In this document: one piece after another, positions 1-9,500 of the stretch
Layout: each line of letters begins with the position of its first letter
Numbering within the stretch: position 1 is the stretch's first letter
NCBI GenBank assembly: GCA_964504335.1
Contig: CAZDET010000006.1
Location: 62,001-126,000 of the forward strand
Length of the DNA: 64,000 nt
Source: CAZDET01 sp964504335
Lineage (GTDB): Bacteria; Bacteroidota; Bacteroidia; Chitinophagales; Saprospiraceae
Direction of reading: 5' to 3'
Notes under the pieces: model-generated
What the model was told of the DNA's origin: nothing
What the model saw: only the letters and a program-made list of their open reading frames with translations
The model's database searches: none
Translations under genes and position numbers: made by a program

Positions 1-1245
1 AAGGGGATGCTGGCTGGTATCGGCATTATAATTTTCCTGAAGCAGATTCCGCACGCTTTTGGATACGATAAGGATTACGAGGGCAATGTATTCTTTCAAT
101 CAACCGATGGAGAAAATACTTTCAGCGGCTTATACAACATGCTGGGTGCAATCGAGCCCGGGGCGGTGATCGTCACTCTGGTATCCCTGGCTGTTCTCAT
201 CCTGTGGGAGCGCCCCTTCATGAAAAAGCAATACATCTTCCAGATCGTCCAGGGTCCGTTAGTAGTGGTAGTGGCAGGCATTCTGCTTAATTTATTGTTT
301 CTATCCTACCCAACGTTGACTATTTCTCCCGAGCATCGGGTGAGTCTTCCGGTACCCGACTCGATCGGAGCCTTCTTCGGCCAGTTTACTTTCCCCGATT
401 TCGGAGCTATTTTCAATCCAGCGGTCTTAATAACTGGTGTAACCATTGCCGTGGTGGCAAGTTTGGAAACGCTGCTATGTGTGGAAGCGACCGATAAGCT
501 CGACCCCTACAAGCGCATCACACCTACCAACCGCGAACTCAAAGCGCAGGGCGTGGGCAACCTCCTTTCCGGCCTCATTGGCGGTCTGCCCGTCACGCAG
601 GTGATCGTGCGTTCTTCAGCCAACATCCAGTCTGGTGGCCGAACGAAAGCATCTGCCATCATGCACGGTATCATTTTGCTGGTCTGCGCCATGGCTATCC
701 CGGTAGTACTCAACTTAATTCCGCTGGCCAGTTTGGCGGCCATCCTGTTCCTCGTAGGTTACAAGCTGGCGAAGCCGTCTCTGTTCCGACAAATGTACCG
801 GCTCGGCCAGGCGCAGTTTGTGCCCTTCATTGTGACCATTATCGGGATCGTAATGACCGACCTGCTAATGGGTATCGTGATGGGCTTGGTGGTAGCGATC
901 TTCTATATCCTCTACAACAATTACATGAAGTCGCACTTCCACCGTCCGATTATCCACGATGAGAATGAGCCGATCATCCTGAAACTATGGGAACAGGTGA
1001 CCTTCCTGAACAAGGCGAACATCCTGAAGACGCTCGACGAAATTCCGGAGGGCAGCAAAGTAATCATCGATGCTTCCGACACCATTACCATCGACCAGGA
1101 TGTGTTGGAAATCATTGCCGATTTCCGCCAGCACGCTCCCTACGAGTCGATTGAGGTAGAATACATTCCGCCATTGGCTACGGTACAGTTGCTGAATAAA
1201 AAGTCGATCCGTGCTTCCAAAAACGGTCAGCCGGTAGAGGCCTAG
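1..1245 (+). CDS. SulP-family inorganic anion transporter, 5' truncated by window edge
   Basis: This is the C-terminal part of an inner-membrane SulP/SLC26-type anion (sulfate, bicarbonate or similar) transporter. The reading frame is open from base 1 (K-G-M-L-A-G-I-G), so the methionine at base 7 is internal and the true start lies before the window. What is visible are hydrophobic helices (for example residues around VVVVAGILLNLLFL and AIPVVLNLIPLASLAAILFLVG), the conserved SulP core with an NRELKAQG-type stretch followed by GxxNLLSGLIGGLPVTQV, and a C-terminal cytoplasmic STAS domain of about 95 residues (from about IILKLWEQVTFLNKAN). Family membership is clear; the transported ion cannot be read from the sequence. 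A strong hairpin terminator follows 31 bases after the stop, so this is probably the last gene of its transcript. Confidence 0.93.
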   Translation, partial: KGMLAGIGIIIFLKQIPHAFGYDKDYEGNVFFQSTDGENTFSGLYNMLGAIEPGAVIVTLVSLAVLILWERPFMKKQYIFQIVQGPLVVVVAGILLNLLFLSYPTLTISPEHRVSLPVPDSIGAFFGQFTFPDFGAIFNPAVLITGVTIAVVASLETLLCVEATDKLDPYKRITPTNRELKAQGVGNLLSGLIGGLPVTQVIVRSSANIQSGGRTKASAIMHGIILLVCAMAIPVVLNLIPLASLAAILFLVGYKLAKPSLFRQMYRLGQAQFVPFIVTIIGIVMTDLLMGIVMGLVVAIFYILYNNYMKSHFHRPIIHDENEPIILKLWEQVTFLNKANILKTLDEIPEGSKVIIDASDTITIDQDVLEIIADFRQHAPYESIEVEYIPPLATVQLLNKKSIRASKNGQPVEA

Positions 1246-1276
1246 CAACCAACCTATCGCAACTGCTCATGTTGTC

Positions 1277-1309
1277 AAAAGGGCAGCGGGATATTCCCGC
1301 TGCCCTTTT
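1277..1309 (+). terminator. Rho-independent terminator after SulP gene
   Basis: A perfect 10-bp stem (GGGCAGCGGG pairing with CCCGCTGCCC), 5-base loop, preceded by AAAA and followed by TTTTC. It ends the SulP transcript and shows that an upstream ATG at 1269, which would place this hairpin inside the next gene, is not the real start of the DUF72 gene. The flanking A and T runs would let it act on both strands. Confidence 0.88.
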
Positions 1310-1331
1310 CGATGGGTATAAATGCACACCT

Positions 1332-2234
1332 ATGAAGTTTGGGAAAGTAGCCGATCTTTCCACCGTTGATTTTCGGATGCCCGCGCCTCCTTCGTCCAAT
1401 CAATCGCTGGTTCAAAAATTCCGTCGACCGACCGATGCGCCACTACACTTTTACATTGGTGCCACCGGCTGGAGTATGCCTCAGTGGAAAAGCAAATGGT
1501 ATCCGCCAAAAACCAAGACCTCGGAAATGCTAGCGGCCTACGCCCGGCAATTCAACACAATCGAACTCAATACCACCCATTACCGCATTCCAACCGCCGA
1601 TCAGGTAGCCACCTGGTATCGGGATACTCCGGCCGACTTCCGGTTTTGTCCGAAAATACCCCAGCGAATTAGCCATGCCCGCGATTTGGGCCAGGCCACC
1701 GACGATTTGTCGCACTTTGTCAACAGCATATCGGGGCTACAGGAAAAACTGGGCTGTTGCTTTATTCAACTTCCTCCCTATTTCGATGCAACGCGACTTC
1801 CCCTACTCGAATCCTGGTTGAAGCAATGGCCCCGGGATATCGCACTAGCAGTGGAGGTCAGGCACTCCAGTTGGTTTGCGTCCGAAAGCGCCTCGGAGGG
1901 ATTGTTTGAGGTGTTGGAACGCTTCCACACCGCGGCTGTCATCACGGATGTGGCCGGTCGGCGCGATGTGTTACACCTGCGCCTCACCGCGCCCCATACC
2001 ATGATTCGCTTCGTGGGAAACGGCCTGGTTACATCCGACTACGAACGCATCGACCAATGGGTACATCTACTCTCCGAATGGAGATGGCCGGAGGTGTATT
2101 TCTTTCCCCACGAACCCGATAATGTATTAGCTCCGGAAATGGCGGTTTACCTGGTAGAGCAACTCCATACACTTCCGGGAGCAACTGTACGGGGACCGGC
2201 TCCTCCCGATGGGCGGCAGACCTCTCTCTTCTAG
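1332..2234 (+). CDS. DUF72 family protein (TIM-barrel fold), C-terminal QTSLF
   Basis: A 300-residue member of the DUF72 (YecE-like) family, a TIM-barrel family without an established reaction. Recognisable features are the N-terminal FYIGATGWS and the following W-K-S-K-WYPP segment, the N-T-I-E-L-N-TTHYRIP motif, the F-x-F-C-P-K-IP strand, the QLPP strand, and a V-E-V-R-HSSWF strand, all in family order. I start it at the ATG at 1332 because the upstream in-frame ATG (1269) sits before a perfect transcription terminator. The protein ends in Q-T-S-L-F, which resembles the bacterial sliding-clamp-binding pentapeptide. The gene lies between SulP and ppk1, with 97 bases before the likely ppk1 start. 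Family assignment is firm; molecular role is unknown. Confidence 0.88.
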   Translation: MKFGKVADLSTVDFRMPAPPSSNQSLVQKFRRPTDAPLHFYIGATGWSMPQWKSKWYPPKTKTSEMLAAYARQFNTIELNTTHYRIPTADQVATWYRDTPADFRFCPKIPQRISHARDLGQATDDLSHFVNSISGLQEKLGCCFIQLPPYFDATRLPLLESWLKQWPRDIALAVEVRHSSWFASESASEGLFEVLERFHTAAVITDVAGRRDVLHLRLTAPHTMIRFVGNGLVTSDYERIDQWVHLLSEWRWPEVYFFPHEPDNVLAPEMAVYLVEQLHTLPGATVRGPAPPDGRQTSLF

Positions 2235-2331
2235 TGGATTATGGAATGGGAATTTGGAAGGTTGCCCTTTTTTTCGCATCTTAGAAAATTACGGTCTACG
2301 CGATACTCGACCGATCTATCTACAACAATCC

Positions 2332-4455
2332 ATGGCCGAAGAAAAAGACATCCCCTTTATCCCCCGCGACATCAGTTGGTTGTCCTTCAATCACCGTGTA
2401 TTGCAGGAGGCCAAAGACCCGTCCGTTCCCTTGTTCGAGCGCATCAAATTTTTGGCAATTTACAGTTCGAATCTCGACGAATTTTTCCGGGTGCGTATGG
2501 CAAACCACCGCAACTTGCTGCGGGTAAACAAAAAGACCAAGCGCGAGCTGGATATCAGCCCCAAGCAGACGGTTCGATCCATCCAGCGCATCGTCAATCG
2601 CCAGCAAGAAGAATTTAGCCGGATTTTTGAAAAACAGATCATTCCCGAACTGGCCAAGCACGGTATTATCCTAAAGCGCCGGCTCGACCTCGATGAGGAT
2701 CAAAAACCCTTTGTAGAAAATTATTTCCGCGAATACATGCTGCCCTTTGTGCAGCCGGTACTGCTCGTGCGGCATCTGATTCGGCCTTTTCTGAATAACG
2801 CACAGTTGTACTTGTCGATCCTCCTGAAGCGCAAGGGAGAACCCGATGCTCCTCAGGAATACGCAATCGTTAAAATTCCTTCCGACCATCTTCCTCGGTT
2901 TATTTCCTTGCCCAGCCCTCCGGGCGAACACCACCTGATCATGTTGGATGATATCGTCCGGCACAGTGTCACCTGGATGTTCCCGGGTTACGATATTCTG
3001 GATACTTATTCCATCAAGCTCACCCGAGATGCGGAGCTATACATCGACGATGAGTTTTCGGGTGATCTTATTCAGAAGATTAAGGCCAGCTTGAATAAAC
3101 GGCAGGTGGGGCCGGCCAGCCGGTTTGTGTACGACCGGGAAATGCCTACGGAGTTTCTGGAATTTCTCAAGGATTCTTTCCATCTCGAAAAATATGACAC
3201 ACTCCGGGAGGGCCGCTATCACAACAACTTTGACTTCTTCAAATTCCCCGATCTCGGGATGACCCACCTGAAGTACACAGAGTTGCCGCCACTCCCCTAT
3301 TTACCGCTGGAGCAAAGCAGTGATTTCTTTGCTAGTCTGCGCGAGCGCGACCACCTCATTCATCCACCGTATCACCGCTACGAATCCGTCATTCGATTCT
3401 TCGAAGAGGCAGCCCACGATCCGCAGGTAACGCACATCAAAATCGTTCAATACCGCGTGGCTCGGCACAGCCGGATTATGCAAGCACTCATGGATGCGGT
3501 GAAGACCGGAAAGCAGGTATCCACCTTTATCGAGGTCAAGGCCCGCTTCGATGAAGAGGCCAACCTAAAGTGGGGCGAACGCCTGGAAAACGCCGGCGTC
3601 ACTGTCCACTACAGCTTTCCCGGCGTGAAGGTGCATTCCAAATTGGCCCTCGTGCGCCGCCTGGAGCAAGGGAGAGATGCACGCCTCTACACCTACCTCT
3701 CTACGGGCAATTTTCACGAAGAAACAGCCAAAATATACAGCGACTTCGGCCTGTTTACGGTCGACGAGCGCATCACCAGCGAAGTGGCCCGTCTGTTCAC
3801 AACCCTGGAGACCCGAAAAGTACCAGATCCCCCCAACTTTGAGCACCTGCTGGTAGGCCAGTTCAACCTGCGCTCCGAACTCGAACACCTAATCGACTTC
3901 GAAATTGAACAAGCCAGAGCCGGAAAACCGGCTTACATCATCGCGAAGATGAACAGCCTGCAAGACCGAAAAATGATCGAAAAACTCTACGAGGCCTCCC
4001 AGGCCGGGGTAGAGATTCAGCTCATCATCCGTGGCATTTGCTGTCTGGTACCAGGCATTGAAGGATACAGTGAAAATATCCACGCCGTGAGCATTGTGGA
4101 TCGATTCTTGGAACACAGCCGGATCTTCATCTTCCACCACGACGGTGAAGATCGCACGTATTTGTCATCTGCCGACTGGATGGTGCGCAACCTCAGCTAC
4201 CGGATCGAAACGGCTTTCCCCATCTACGATAAGGCCATTCGACGGCAAATACTTGACTTTATTCAGATCCAGCTCAGCGATAACGTCAAGGCCCGGCTAC
4301 TCACCGAACAGCAAACCAACCCTTACTACAAAGGGGGAAGCGATTTGGCTATTCGGTCCCAGATTGAAACCTATTACTATCTCAAACGTAATCTAGATCG
4401 GCCGCCCAAGCCAAGCGTTTTTCGCGGAACCACCTCCATCCAGCCGAGTCCTTAA
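2332..4455 (+). CDS. ppk1: Polyphosphate kinase 1
   Basis: Polyphosphate kinase, which reversibly polymerises the gamma phosphate of ATP into inorganic polyphosphate. The 707-residue protein has the usual PPK1 order: N-terminal helical domain (I-S-W-L-x-F-N-x-R-V-L-x-E-A), head domain, and two phospholipase-D-like C-terminal domains. The autophosphorylated histidine is visible as H435 in V-K-V-H-S-K-L, the same number as in the E. coli enzyme, and the second catalytic histidine as H595 in F-L-E-H-S-R. The Y-L-S-T-G-N-F-H-E and Y-L-S-S-A-D-W-M motifs are intact. I chose the ATG at 2332 (MAEEKDIPF) because the upstream in-frame ATG at 2209 overlaps the preceding gene and encodes a tail absent from the family. 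Identity is very secure. Confidence 0.97.
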   Translation: MAEEKDIPFIPRDISWLSFNHRVLQEAKDPSVPLFERIKFLAIYSSNLDEFFRVRMANHRNLLRVNKKTKRELDISPKQTVRSIQRIVNRQQEEFSRIFEKQIIPELAKHGIILKRRLDLDEDQKPFVENYFREYMLPFVQPVLLVRHLIRPFLNNAQLYLSILLKRKGEPDAPQEYAIVKIPSDHLPRFISLPSPPGEHHLIMLDDIVRHSVTWMFPGYDILDTYSIKLTRDAELYIDDEFSGDLIQKIKASLNKRQVGPASRFVYDREMPTEFLEFLKDSFHLEKYDTLREGRYHNNFDFFKFPDLGMTHLKYTELPPLPYLPLEQSSDFFASLRERDHLIHPPYHRYESVIRFFEEAAHDPQVTHIKIVQYRVARHSRIMQALMDAVKTGKQVSTFIEVKARFDEEANLKWGERLENAGVTVHYSFPGVKVHSKLALVRRLEQGRDARLYTYLSTGNFHEETAKIYSDFGLFTVDERITSEVARLFTTLETRKVPDPPNFEHLLVGQFNLRSELEHLIDFEIEQARAGKPAYIIAKMNSLQDRKMIEKLYEASQAGVEIQLIIRGICCLVPGIEGYSENIHAVSIVDRFLEHSRIFIFHHDGEDRTYLSSADWMVRNLSYRIETAFPIYDKAIRRQILDFIQIQLSDNVKARLLTEQQTNPYYKGGSDLAIRSQIETYYYLKRNLDRPPKPSVFRGTTSIQPSP

Positions 4456-4519
4456 CAATTGATTTACAACCAATTTACAAGGCAGGCAGGTTGTTTTTCG
4501 GAAAAAGTGCTGCTAATAC

Positions 4520-4551
4520 TTGCAAATGTAGTGCTAGAGGCCTTAAATTTG
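4520..4551 (+). promoter_or_regulatory. Putative promoter of tRNA-Gly
   Basis: A TAAATTTG box at 4544-4551 matches the Bacteroidota -7 consensus TAnnTTTG, with a TTG at 4520-4522 in the -33 position 21 bases upstream. Transcription would start around 4558, about 33 bases before the mature tRNA. Assignment rests on consensus match and position only. Confidence 0.6.
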
Positions 4552-4590
4552 CATCGCTTTCGAAAGAGAAAGAATTTTTATACCAAAAAC

Positions 4591-4663
4591 GCGGATGTAG
4601 CTCAGTTGGTAGAGCGCAACCTTGCCAAGGTTGAGGTCGCAGGTTCGAATCTTGTCATCCGCT
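4591..4663 (+). tRNA. tRNA-Gly (anticodon GCC)
   Basis: A complete cloverleaf can be drawn: acceptor stem GCGGATG paired with CATCCGC, D-arm with AGCTCAGTTGGTAGAGC, anticodon stem CAACC/GGTTG enclosing the loop TTGCCAA with anticodon GCC at 4624-4626, and a T-arm containing GGTTCGAAT. The discriminator base is T and no CCA is encoded, so CCA must be added after transcription. The gene is a single-copy unit between ppk1 and purB with its own likely promoter upstream and a strong hairpin terminator 7 bases downstream. Confidence 0.97.
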
Positions 4664-4670
4664 CCGCGAA

Positions 4671-4698
4671 GCCCGTCTCCCCTGAGACGGGCTTTTTT
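4671..4698 (+). terminator. Rho-independent terminator after tRNA-Gly
   Basis: Nine-base stem GCCCGTCTC / GAGACGGGC with a 4-base loop, followed by six T. It ends the tRNA transcript 28 bases before the purB start codon, so purB needs its own promoter or depends on read-through. Confidence 0.9.
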
Positions 4699-4726
4699 CG
4701 TATTACCCCCTAAGATACCGTCGCCT

Positions 4727-6067
4727 ATGGATCCTCTTCTCGCCATCAGTCCCATCGATGGGCGCTACCGGTCGAAGACCGAAGAACTCGCCGCTTATTT
4801 TTCAGAGTATGCTCTTATTCGATACCGGGTCTTAGTGGAAATACGCTACTTCCAAGCGCTCGTACGACTCGGGCTGCCCCCCTTTCGGTCGGTAGAACCG
4901 CATCAATTAGCCGAACTCGATCAATTGATCGGGCGATTCGACCTCGATGCGGCTAGGCAAATCAAAGCCACGGAGCGCATCACCAACCACGACGTCAAGG
5001 CCGTGGAATATTATGTAAAAGATCAATTCACCCGCCTGGGCCTCGACCACCTGGTAGAGTTCGTTCACTTTGGCCTGACCTCACAAGACATTAACAATAC
5101 GGCCATTCCACTCAGCCTGAAGGAGGCGCTCGACCAAGTTTTTCACCCAAAGATGGAGCGCCTGCTGACACACCTGACGAAGCTTGCCGAAGAATGGCGG
5201 GACGTCCCGATGTTGGCCCGCACCCATGGCCAGCCGGCTTCCCCAACGCTGCTGGGAAAAGAGCTTGCGGTTTTCACAGCTCGCCTATCCGACCAGTGGG
5301 AGCACTTCCGCGATGTGCCGTTTAGCGCCAAGTTTGGCGGAGCCACTGGTAATTTCAACGCCCACTATGCCGCCTACCCGGATATCGACTGGCATGGATT
5401 TGCCACCGATTTGCTGAACCAACTCGGGTTGCGCCGCGCCTATCCAACCACCCAAATCGAGCATTACGACCACCTCGGTGGGTTATTGCATGCCCTGGCG
5501 CGGATCAATACCATTCTGATTGATTTATGCCGGGATCTTTGGACCTACATTTCGATGGAATACTTCCGCCAGCGCACCGTGGAAGGGGAAGTAGGCTCCT
5601 CTGCTATGCCGCACAAGGTAAACCCCATCGATTTCGAAAACGCAGAAGGGAATTTAGGCATCGCAAATGCGCTATGCTATCATCTGGCCGAGAAGCTACC
5701 CATCAGTCGCCTACAACGCGACCTGACCGATAGTACCGTGCTGCGCAACATCGGGATGCCAATTGCCCACAGCCTCATCGCCCTTCAATCCATTGAGCGA
5801 GGATTGGGTAAACTGGTATTGAATACGGCACAACTGGAAGCGGATTTGGACGCCAACTGGGCCGTCCTGGCCGAAGCCATTCAAACGATCCTGCGGCGGG
5901 AGGGCTATCCCAAACCCTACGAAACCCTCAAGGCTCTCACCAGAGGAAATGCTCAGATTGATGCACCGGCTATCCGGGCCTTCATCGATCAGTTGGACGT
6001 TTCGGAAGAAGTAAAGGAGGAACTACGACAACTTCGGCCCCACACGTACACGGGAGTGTATATATGA
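4727..6067 (+). CDS. purB: Adenylosuccinate lyase
   Basis: Adenylosuccinate lyase of the fumarase/aspartase superfamily; it cleaves SAICAR and adenylosuccinate in purine synthesis, releasing fumarate, and works as a cytoplasmic homotetramer. The 446-residue length matches the E. coli-type PurB. Visible motifs are L-A-I-S-P-I-D-G-R-Y at the N terminus, the T-S-Q-D-I-N-N-T-A segment, R-T-H-G-Q-P-A-S-P-T, and the signature loop G-S-S-A-M-P-H-K-V-N-P at about residues 290-300, which carries the catalytic serine. The start ATG at 4727 is chosen because upstream in-frame codons run through the tRNA gene and its terminator. A short hairpin follows the stop. Confidence 0.97.
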   Translation: MDPLLAISPIDGRYRSKTEELAAYFSEYALIRYRVLVEIRYFQALVRLGLPPFRSVEPHQLAELDQLIGRFDLDAARQIKATERITNHDVKAVEYYVKDQFTRLGLDHLVEFVHFGLTSQDINNTAIPLSLKEALDQVFHPKMERLLTHLTKLAEEWRDVPMLARTHGQPASPTLLGKELAVFTARLSDQWEHFRDVPFSAKFGGATGNFNAHYAAYPDIDWHGFATDLLNQLGLRRAYPTTQIEHYDHLGGLLHALARINTILIDLCRDLWTYISMEYFRQRTVEGEVGSSAMPHKVNPIDFENAEGNLGIANALCYHLAEKLPISRLQRDLTDSTVLRNIGMPIAHSLIALQSIERGLGKLVLNTAQLEADLDANWAVLAEAIQTILRREGYPKPYETLKALTRGNAQIDAPAIRAFIDQLDVSEEVKEELRQLRPHTYTGVYI

Positions 6068-6073
6068 TTCATT

Positions 6074-6104
6074 CCGACCGATCCTACCCGATCAGGGTCG
6101 GTTT
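6074..6104 (+). terminator. Possible weak terminator after purB
   Basis: CCGACC and GGTCGG form a 6-bp stem with inner complementarity (GATC...GATC), followed by TTT. It lies 7 bases after the purB stop. The T run is short, so termination would be inefficient. Confidence 0.4.
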
Positions 6105-6121
6105 CATCGGCCGGATATTAG

Positions 6122-6129
6122 TACCTTAG
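6122..6129 (+). promoter_or_regulatory. Possible -7 box for the YqaE-like gene
   Basis: TACCTTAG, one mismatch from TAnnTTTG, lies 31 bases before the start codon of the YqaE-like gene, with TTTC at 6102-6105 in a possible -33 position. Supported only by consensus similarity and position. Confidence 0.35.
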
Positions 6130-6159
6130 AAACTTCATTCTACTACCAAAATCGATAAC

Positions 6160-6570
6160 ATGCACTGGAAACGGTTCTCCCTCCTGTTGGCTTTGGCCTT
6201 TCTGATCCATTTGCCATCGGCGCACGCAATTGTCGTAGCAAAAACAGCCGATAGCCATACTTCCACAGTGGAAGCAGCTGCCAAAAAAGCAAGGGCTGAC
6301 CTGAAGAAAATGGATCGCAAGGAGCGACGTGCCTACAAAAAGGCCCTTCGTAGCAAAGCAAAAGACGAAATACGCGCCTGGAAAGAACGGGGTGCCGACG
6401 ATACGAACACCCTTCTACTCGTACTCGTTACCATTTTATTGCCACCGGTTGGTATGATCCTCTACGAAGGCGGCCTTACCGATCGTTTTTGGATTTCCCT
6501 ACTGCTCACCTTGCTGTTTTATCTACCAGGTTTAATCTATACGCTAATCATTATCCTGGGAGAAAAGTAG
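6160..6570 (+). CDS. YqaE/Pmp3-family membrane protein with N-terminal extension
   Basis: A 136-residue membrane protein. Residues 1-23 look like a signal peptide or signal anchor ending S-A-H-A. Residues about 40-75 are a lysine/arginine-rich helical stretch. The C-terminal 50 residues match the YqaE/Pmp3 (UPF0057) family: L-P-P-V-G-M-I-L-Y-E-G-G after the first helix, then F-W-I-S-L-L-L-T-L-L-F-Y-L-P-G-L-I-Y in the second. Family members are tiny hydrophobic proteins linked in other organisms to membrane potential and stress; most are about 50-60 residues, so the charged secreted-type N-terminal extension is the unusual part. It converges with the large exported protein on the other strand, leaving 16 bases between the stops. 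Confidence 0.8.
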   Translation: MHWKRFSLLLALAFLIHLPSAHAIVVAKTADSHTSTVEAAAKKARADLKKMDRKERRAYKKALRSKAKDEIRAWKERGADDTNTLLLVLVTILLPPVGMILYEGGLTDRFWISLLLTLLFYLPGLIYTLIIILGEK

Positions 6571-6586
6571 GTTCTAATCCCTAACA

Positions 6587-9500
6587 TCAGTCTCGCGAGG
6601 CCGCTTCTACGCGCCGCAGGAAGGTACTGGCCGTACTCAATTCCACCGCTTGTATTTCGAAAATCAGGCCGGTTTCCTCCAGCTTGTAGATCAGGTCTTT
6701 TTCCTTCATCTTCTCCAATTCTTGCATAAAGACGGTGTTATTGGAGCAGATACTCAGGATGCCTTGCTTGTATCCGAAGAAGTAGAACAACTCGCTCGGA
6801 GACTTCAGGTAGAGGTACAGGCGGTCATCGTCGCCGCTGGACGGCATGCGGCACTCCATGCGCACGAAGGCCTGCTTGTTGACCGATGTTTCTCCGATGC
6901 TGATGAGGCCCGTGGTATTTTCCGTGCTGACGAAGGATTGATAATCCGGGTTCCACTTCATGGGCATGCGCGCAAAGACAATTTCGAAAGGATTGATCTT
7001 CTTGGGCAGGTCCATGTAGCCCAGAGCCATTCCTTCCAATGCCTGGGTGCGCTCCTTGCTCGGGGGGAACAATTCGACGATGCTGCGCCGGAAAAAGTCT
7101 ACATCGTCCATGTATCCCACTGCAGAGGCATCAAAAGACGCCGACTTAAAGTCATTTGCCACAATTTTCAGTAGTTGAGGAGGAATGCGCATAACGATTC
7201 CCATCATGGCTTCGATTTTCACTGGCGGCAAACTCATATCCCGGGGCGCGAGCTCCTCCTGGACCGCACTTGCCGTATCTGGCTCTTCGGCCAGCATGAT
7301 CAGATTTTGTTCTGCCGGAGCATCCTCTTCTTCGGGCTCTTCCGCCGCAGCCTGCTGCATCAGTTCGCCGAAAATGCGCCCGGCGGCCTTGAGCTGGATG
7401 CCGCTGAGGGCCGTGCCGATCTCCAGACGCCCCTCGCCGTAGACGATGCCGTTCGTGTTGTCGTAGACGACCATGTTGCCCTGAAGGTCTTTATTCAGCA
7501 CCTTGGTAGAATCCCCGAAGAGAAATTTATCGTCCGCTTCGTCGTATTTGAAAACTCCGGTCACGGGCAAGAGCGGGCGGTCCTTGCGGAAGGGCAGCGG
7601 AGCCATAATGCTGGGATAGGCTTCGGCGGTCTGACGGCTGAGGAAAAAGCCCGTTCGCACCGGTATACCCTCCTTATTTTTCGGCTCGGTAAAGCTGATA
7701 GCGAGGTCTTGCTTATCCCCTTCACTGGCGACTGTAAACCAGGAAGCCCGCGGCTGTCGATCGATATCGAGGCGGGCGAATCCGTCGAAGTACAAGTTCT
7801 TATTCTGAGCGGAGAGATTAATCGTACCCTGGAAGCGGGTTTTGCGGTCGATGTAAAAGCTATCGGCTGCCGCCACCTCCCCCTTCGCTCGGGTTTCCAC
7901 GGCTTTGTCGCTGTATTTGCCCTTACCGATCGGAGCGCCGACTATATCCTGGAGCTCGAACTCCTGCTGGCGGTTGCCAATATTGTATTCGTAAAATCCA
8001 CTGGCCGTGTAGGTGCGCCGACCGGTGATATCGACGGTAGCCCGGTTGATGACGTGGTTTTTATTGAGCGTGTCTGCTACGATGCGCGCGTTTTCGAGAA
8101 CCCTCATTTTTGCAAACGGCTGCACCTCTACGTGGCCGCTATCGGGGTAAATGAACGCATCGGCAGAAACGATGTAGGGAACGCCCTCGATCTCCAGCAG
8201 GCTGTTTTTGAGGTTGAAGAATGCTTCCTCGCCCTCGAAGTTCAGGGAGTCCTGATTGACGTGCAAGCTGGTAAAACGCCCGAGCCGGCCATTCGGATCT
8301 TTGAAGGAAATGTATTCGCCTTCCATATCCCAGGTGAACTCGGTAAAGGACGTGCGGTACTGATTGTAGGGGAGATTCGTGCTTCCAATGTCATCGTTGG
8401 TTTTAAACCGGCCCTTTTGCTCATCGAAGTCGAGTTGTGCCTGTACGTTTGATGTTTCCAGCGCCAGCCGGTCATCAGATTCAAGCGATCGAATTTGCAC
8501 CGACGCCGTATCCGCCTGGGCGCTATTCGCCCCAAAATCGACGTAGTCGGAAGTCATGCCGGCCTTCGACCAGTCGAGGGTGCCATCCCCCTTCAGACCA
8601 CCGGGCGTGAGAATGAGCATACCATCGAAGTCGTGGTCGCCGGATTGATATATTTCAAAGGCTTCCTGCTTCGAATTGACGTACATACTATCCACGTACG
8701 GACGCCATTCGATAACGACGTCTTGCCCTCCTACCTGAGGTACCTCCTGCTGCGGCGTGCGGTCTTCTTCGAGGTCAAAGCGGTCGGCACTGGCCGTGGC
8801 TTTATCCGGGGTGAAGGCCAGGTCTTCCGATTCGATATCCGCTCCCAGGTATTTGAGTTTCCCTTTACCGAGCAGCCCTTCGTTACTCAGGCTTACTTCC
8901 CCGGCGTAGTTTCCGCGGTCACCATAGGCTTCGTAGCCGTCACCCGGCGTATTCGTCACGAATCCCAGAGAGTTATCCTCTTCGCGCAGAATCAGTTGCT
9001 CTTCGATATCGGGAAAAATGCCCCCACTGGCGAGCTTCCCGTCAAACTGGAGATCCTTTTCCGTAAAGGCGTCCAGGTGGTCGAAACTAAAGGGCTCGAG
9101 TTCAAAGTAAAAACTGTCTCGACCGTAGGCGCCGCTCTGGGTCGAATCCTGATCGTAGAAGACGTAGCTCTTTCCCTTACTCTGCAACGAGGGGAATAGC
9201 GGGATGCGCTCCCGGCCCGATTTATTTTCCGGGGCATCAATGAGCAGCACGCCACTGAAGCCCTCAATCCGCGAGGCAATGGAATAGGCTTTCGGGCGTC
9301 CTTCTTTATCCAGCTCCTCCATATTCGGCACGTATAAATCGAAATACTCAATCGAATCCAGGCGAATGTGAAAGGGCTCGTATTCAAAATGGAAATCTTT
9401 TCCCTGTAAGACCCCGTAACCGGCAAACACCCGACCATCAAAATCGAGATTGCGATCGCCTTTCAGCGTGAGTTGCGCGCTGTCGGGAACAGCAGCTACC

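Noticed and set aside
1269..1331. Earlier in-frame start for the DUF72 gene
   Set aside because: It would include the perfect terminator of the SulP gene in the coding sequence, and the extra residues are not family-like.
4622..4726. Extended N-terminus of purB
   Set aside because: The extension overlaps the tRNA-Gly gene and its terminator.
6650..9199. Long open frames on the + strand (about 174, 425 and 234 codons) opposite the 1542-residue gene
   Set aside because: Their products have no recognisable domains or export signals that fit, and they mirror the codon bias of the well-structured - strand gene, so they are antisense shadows.
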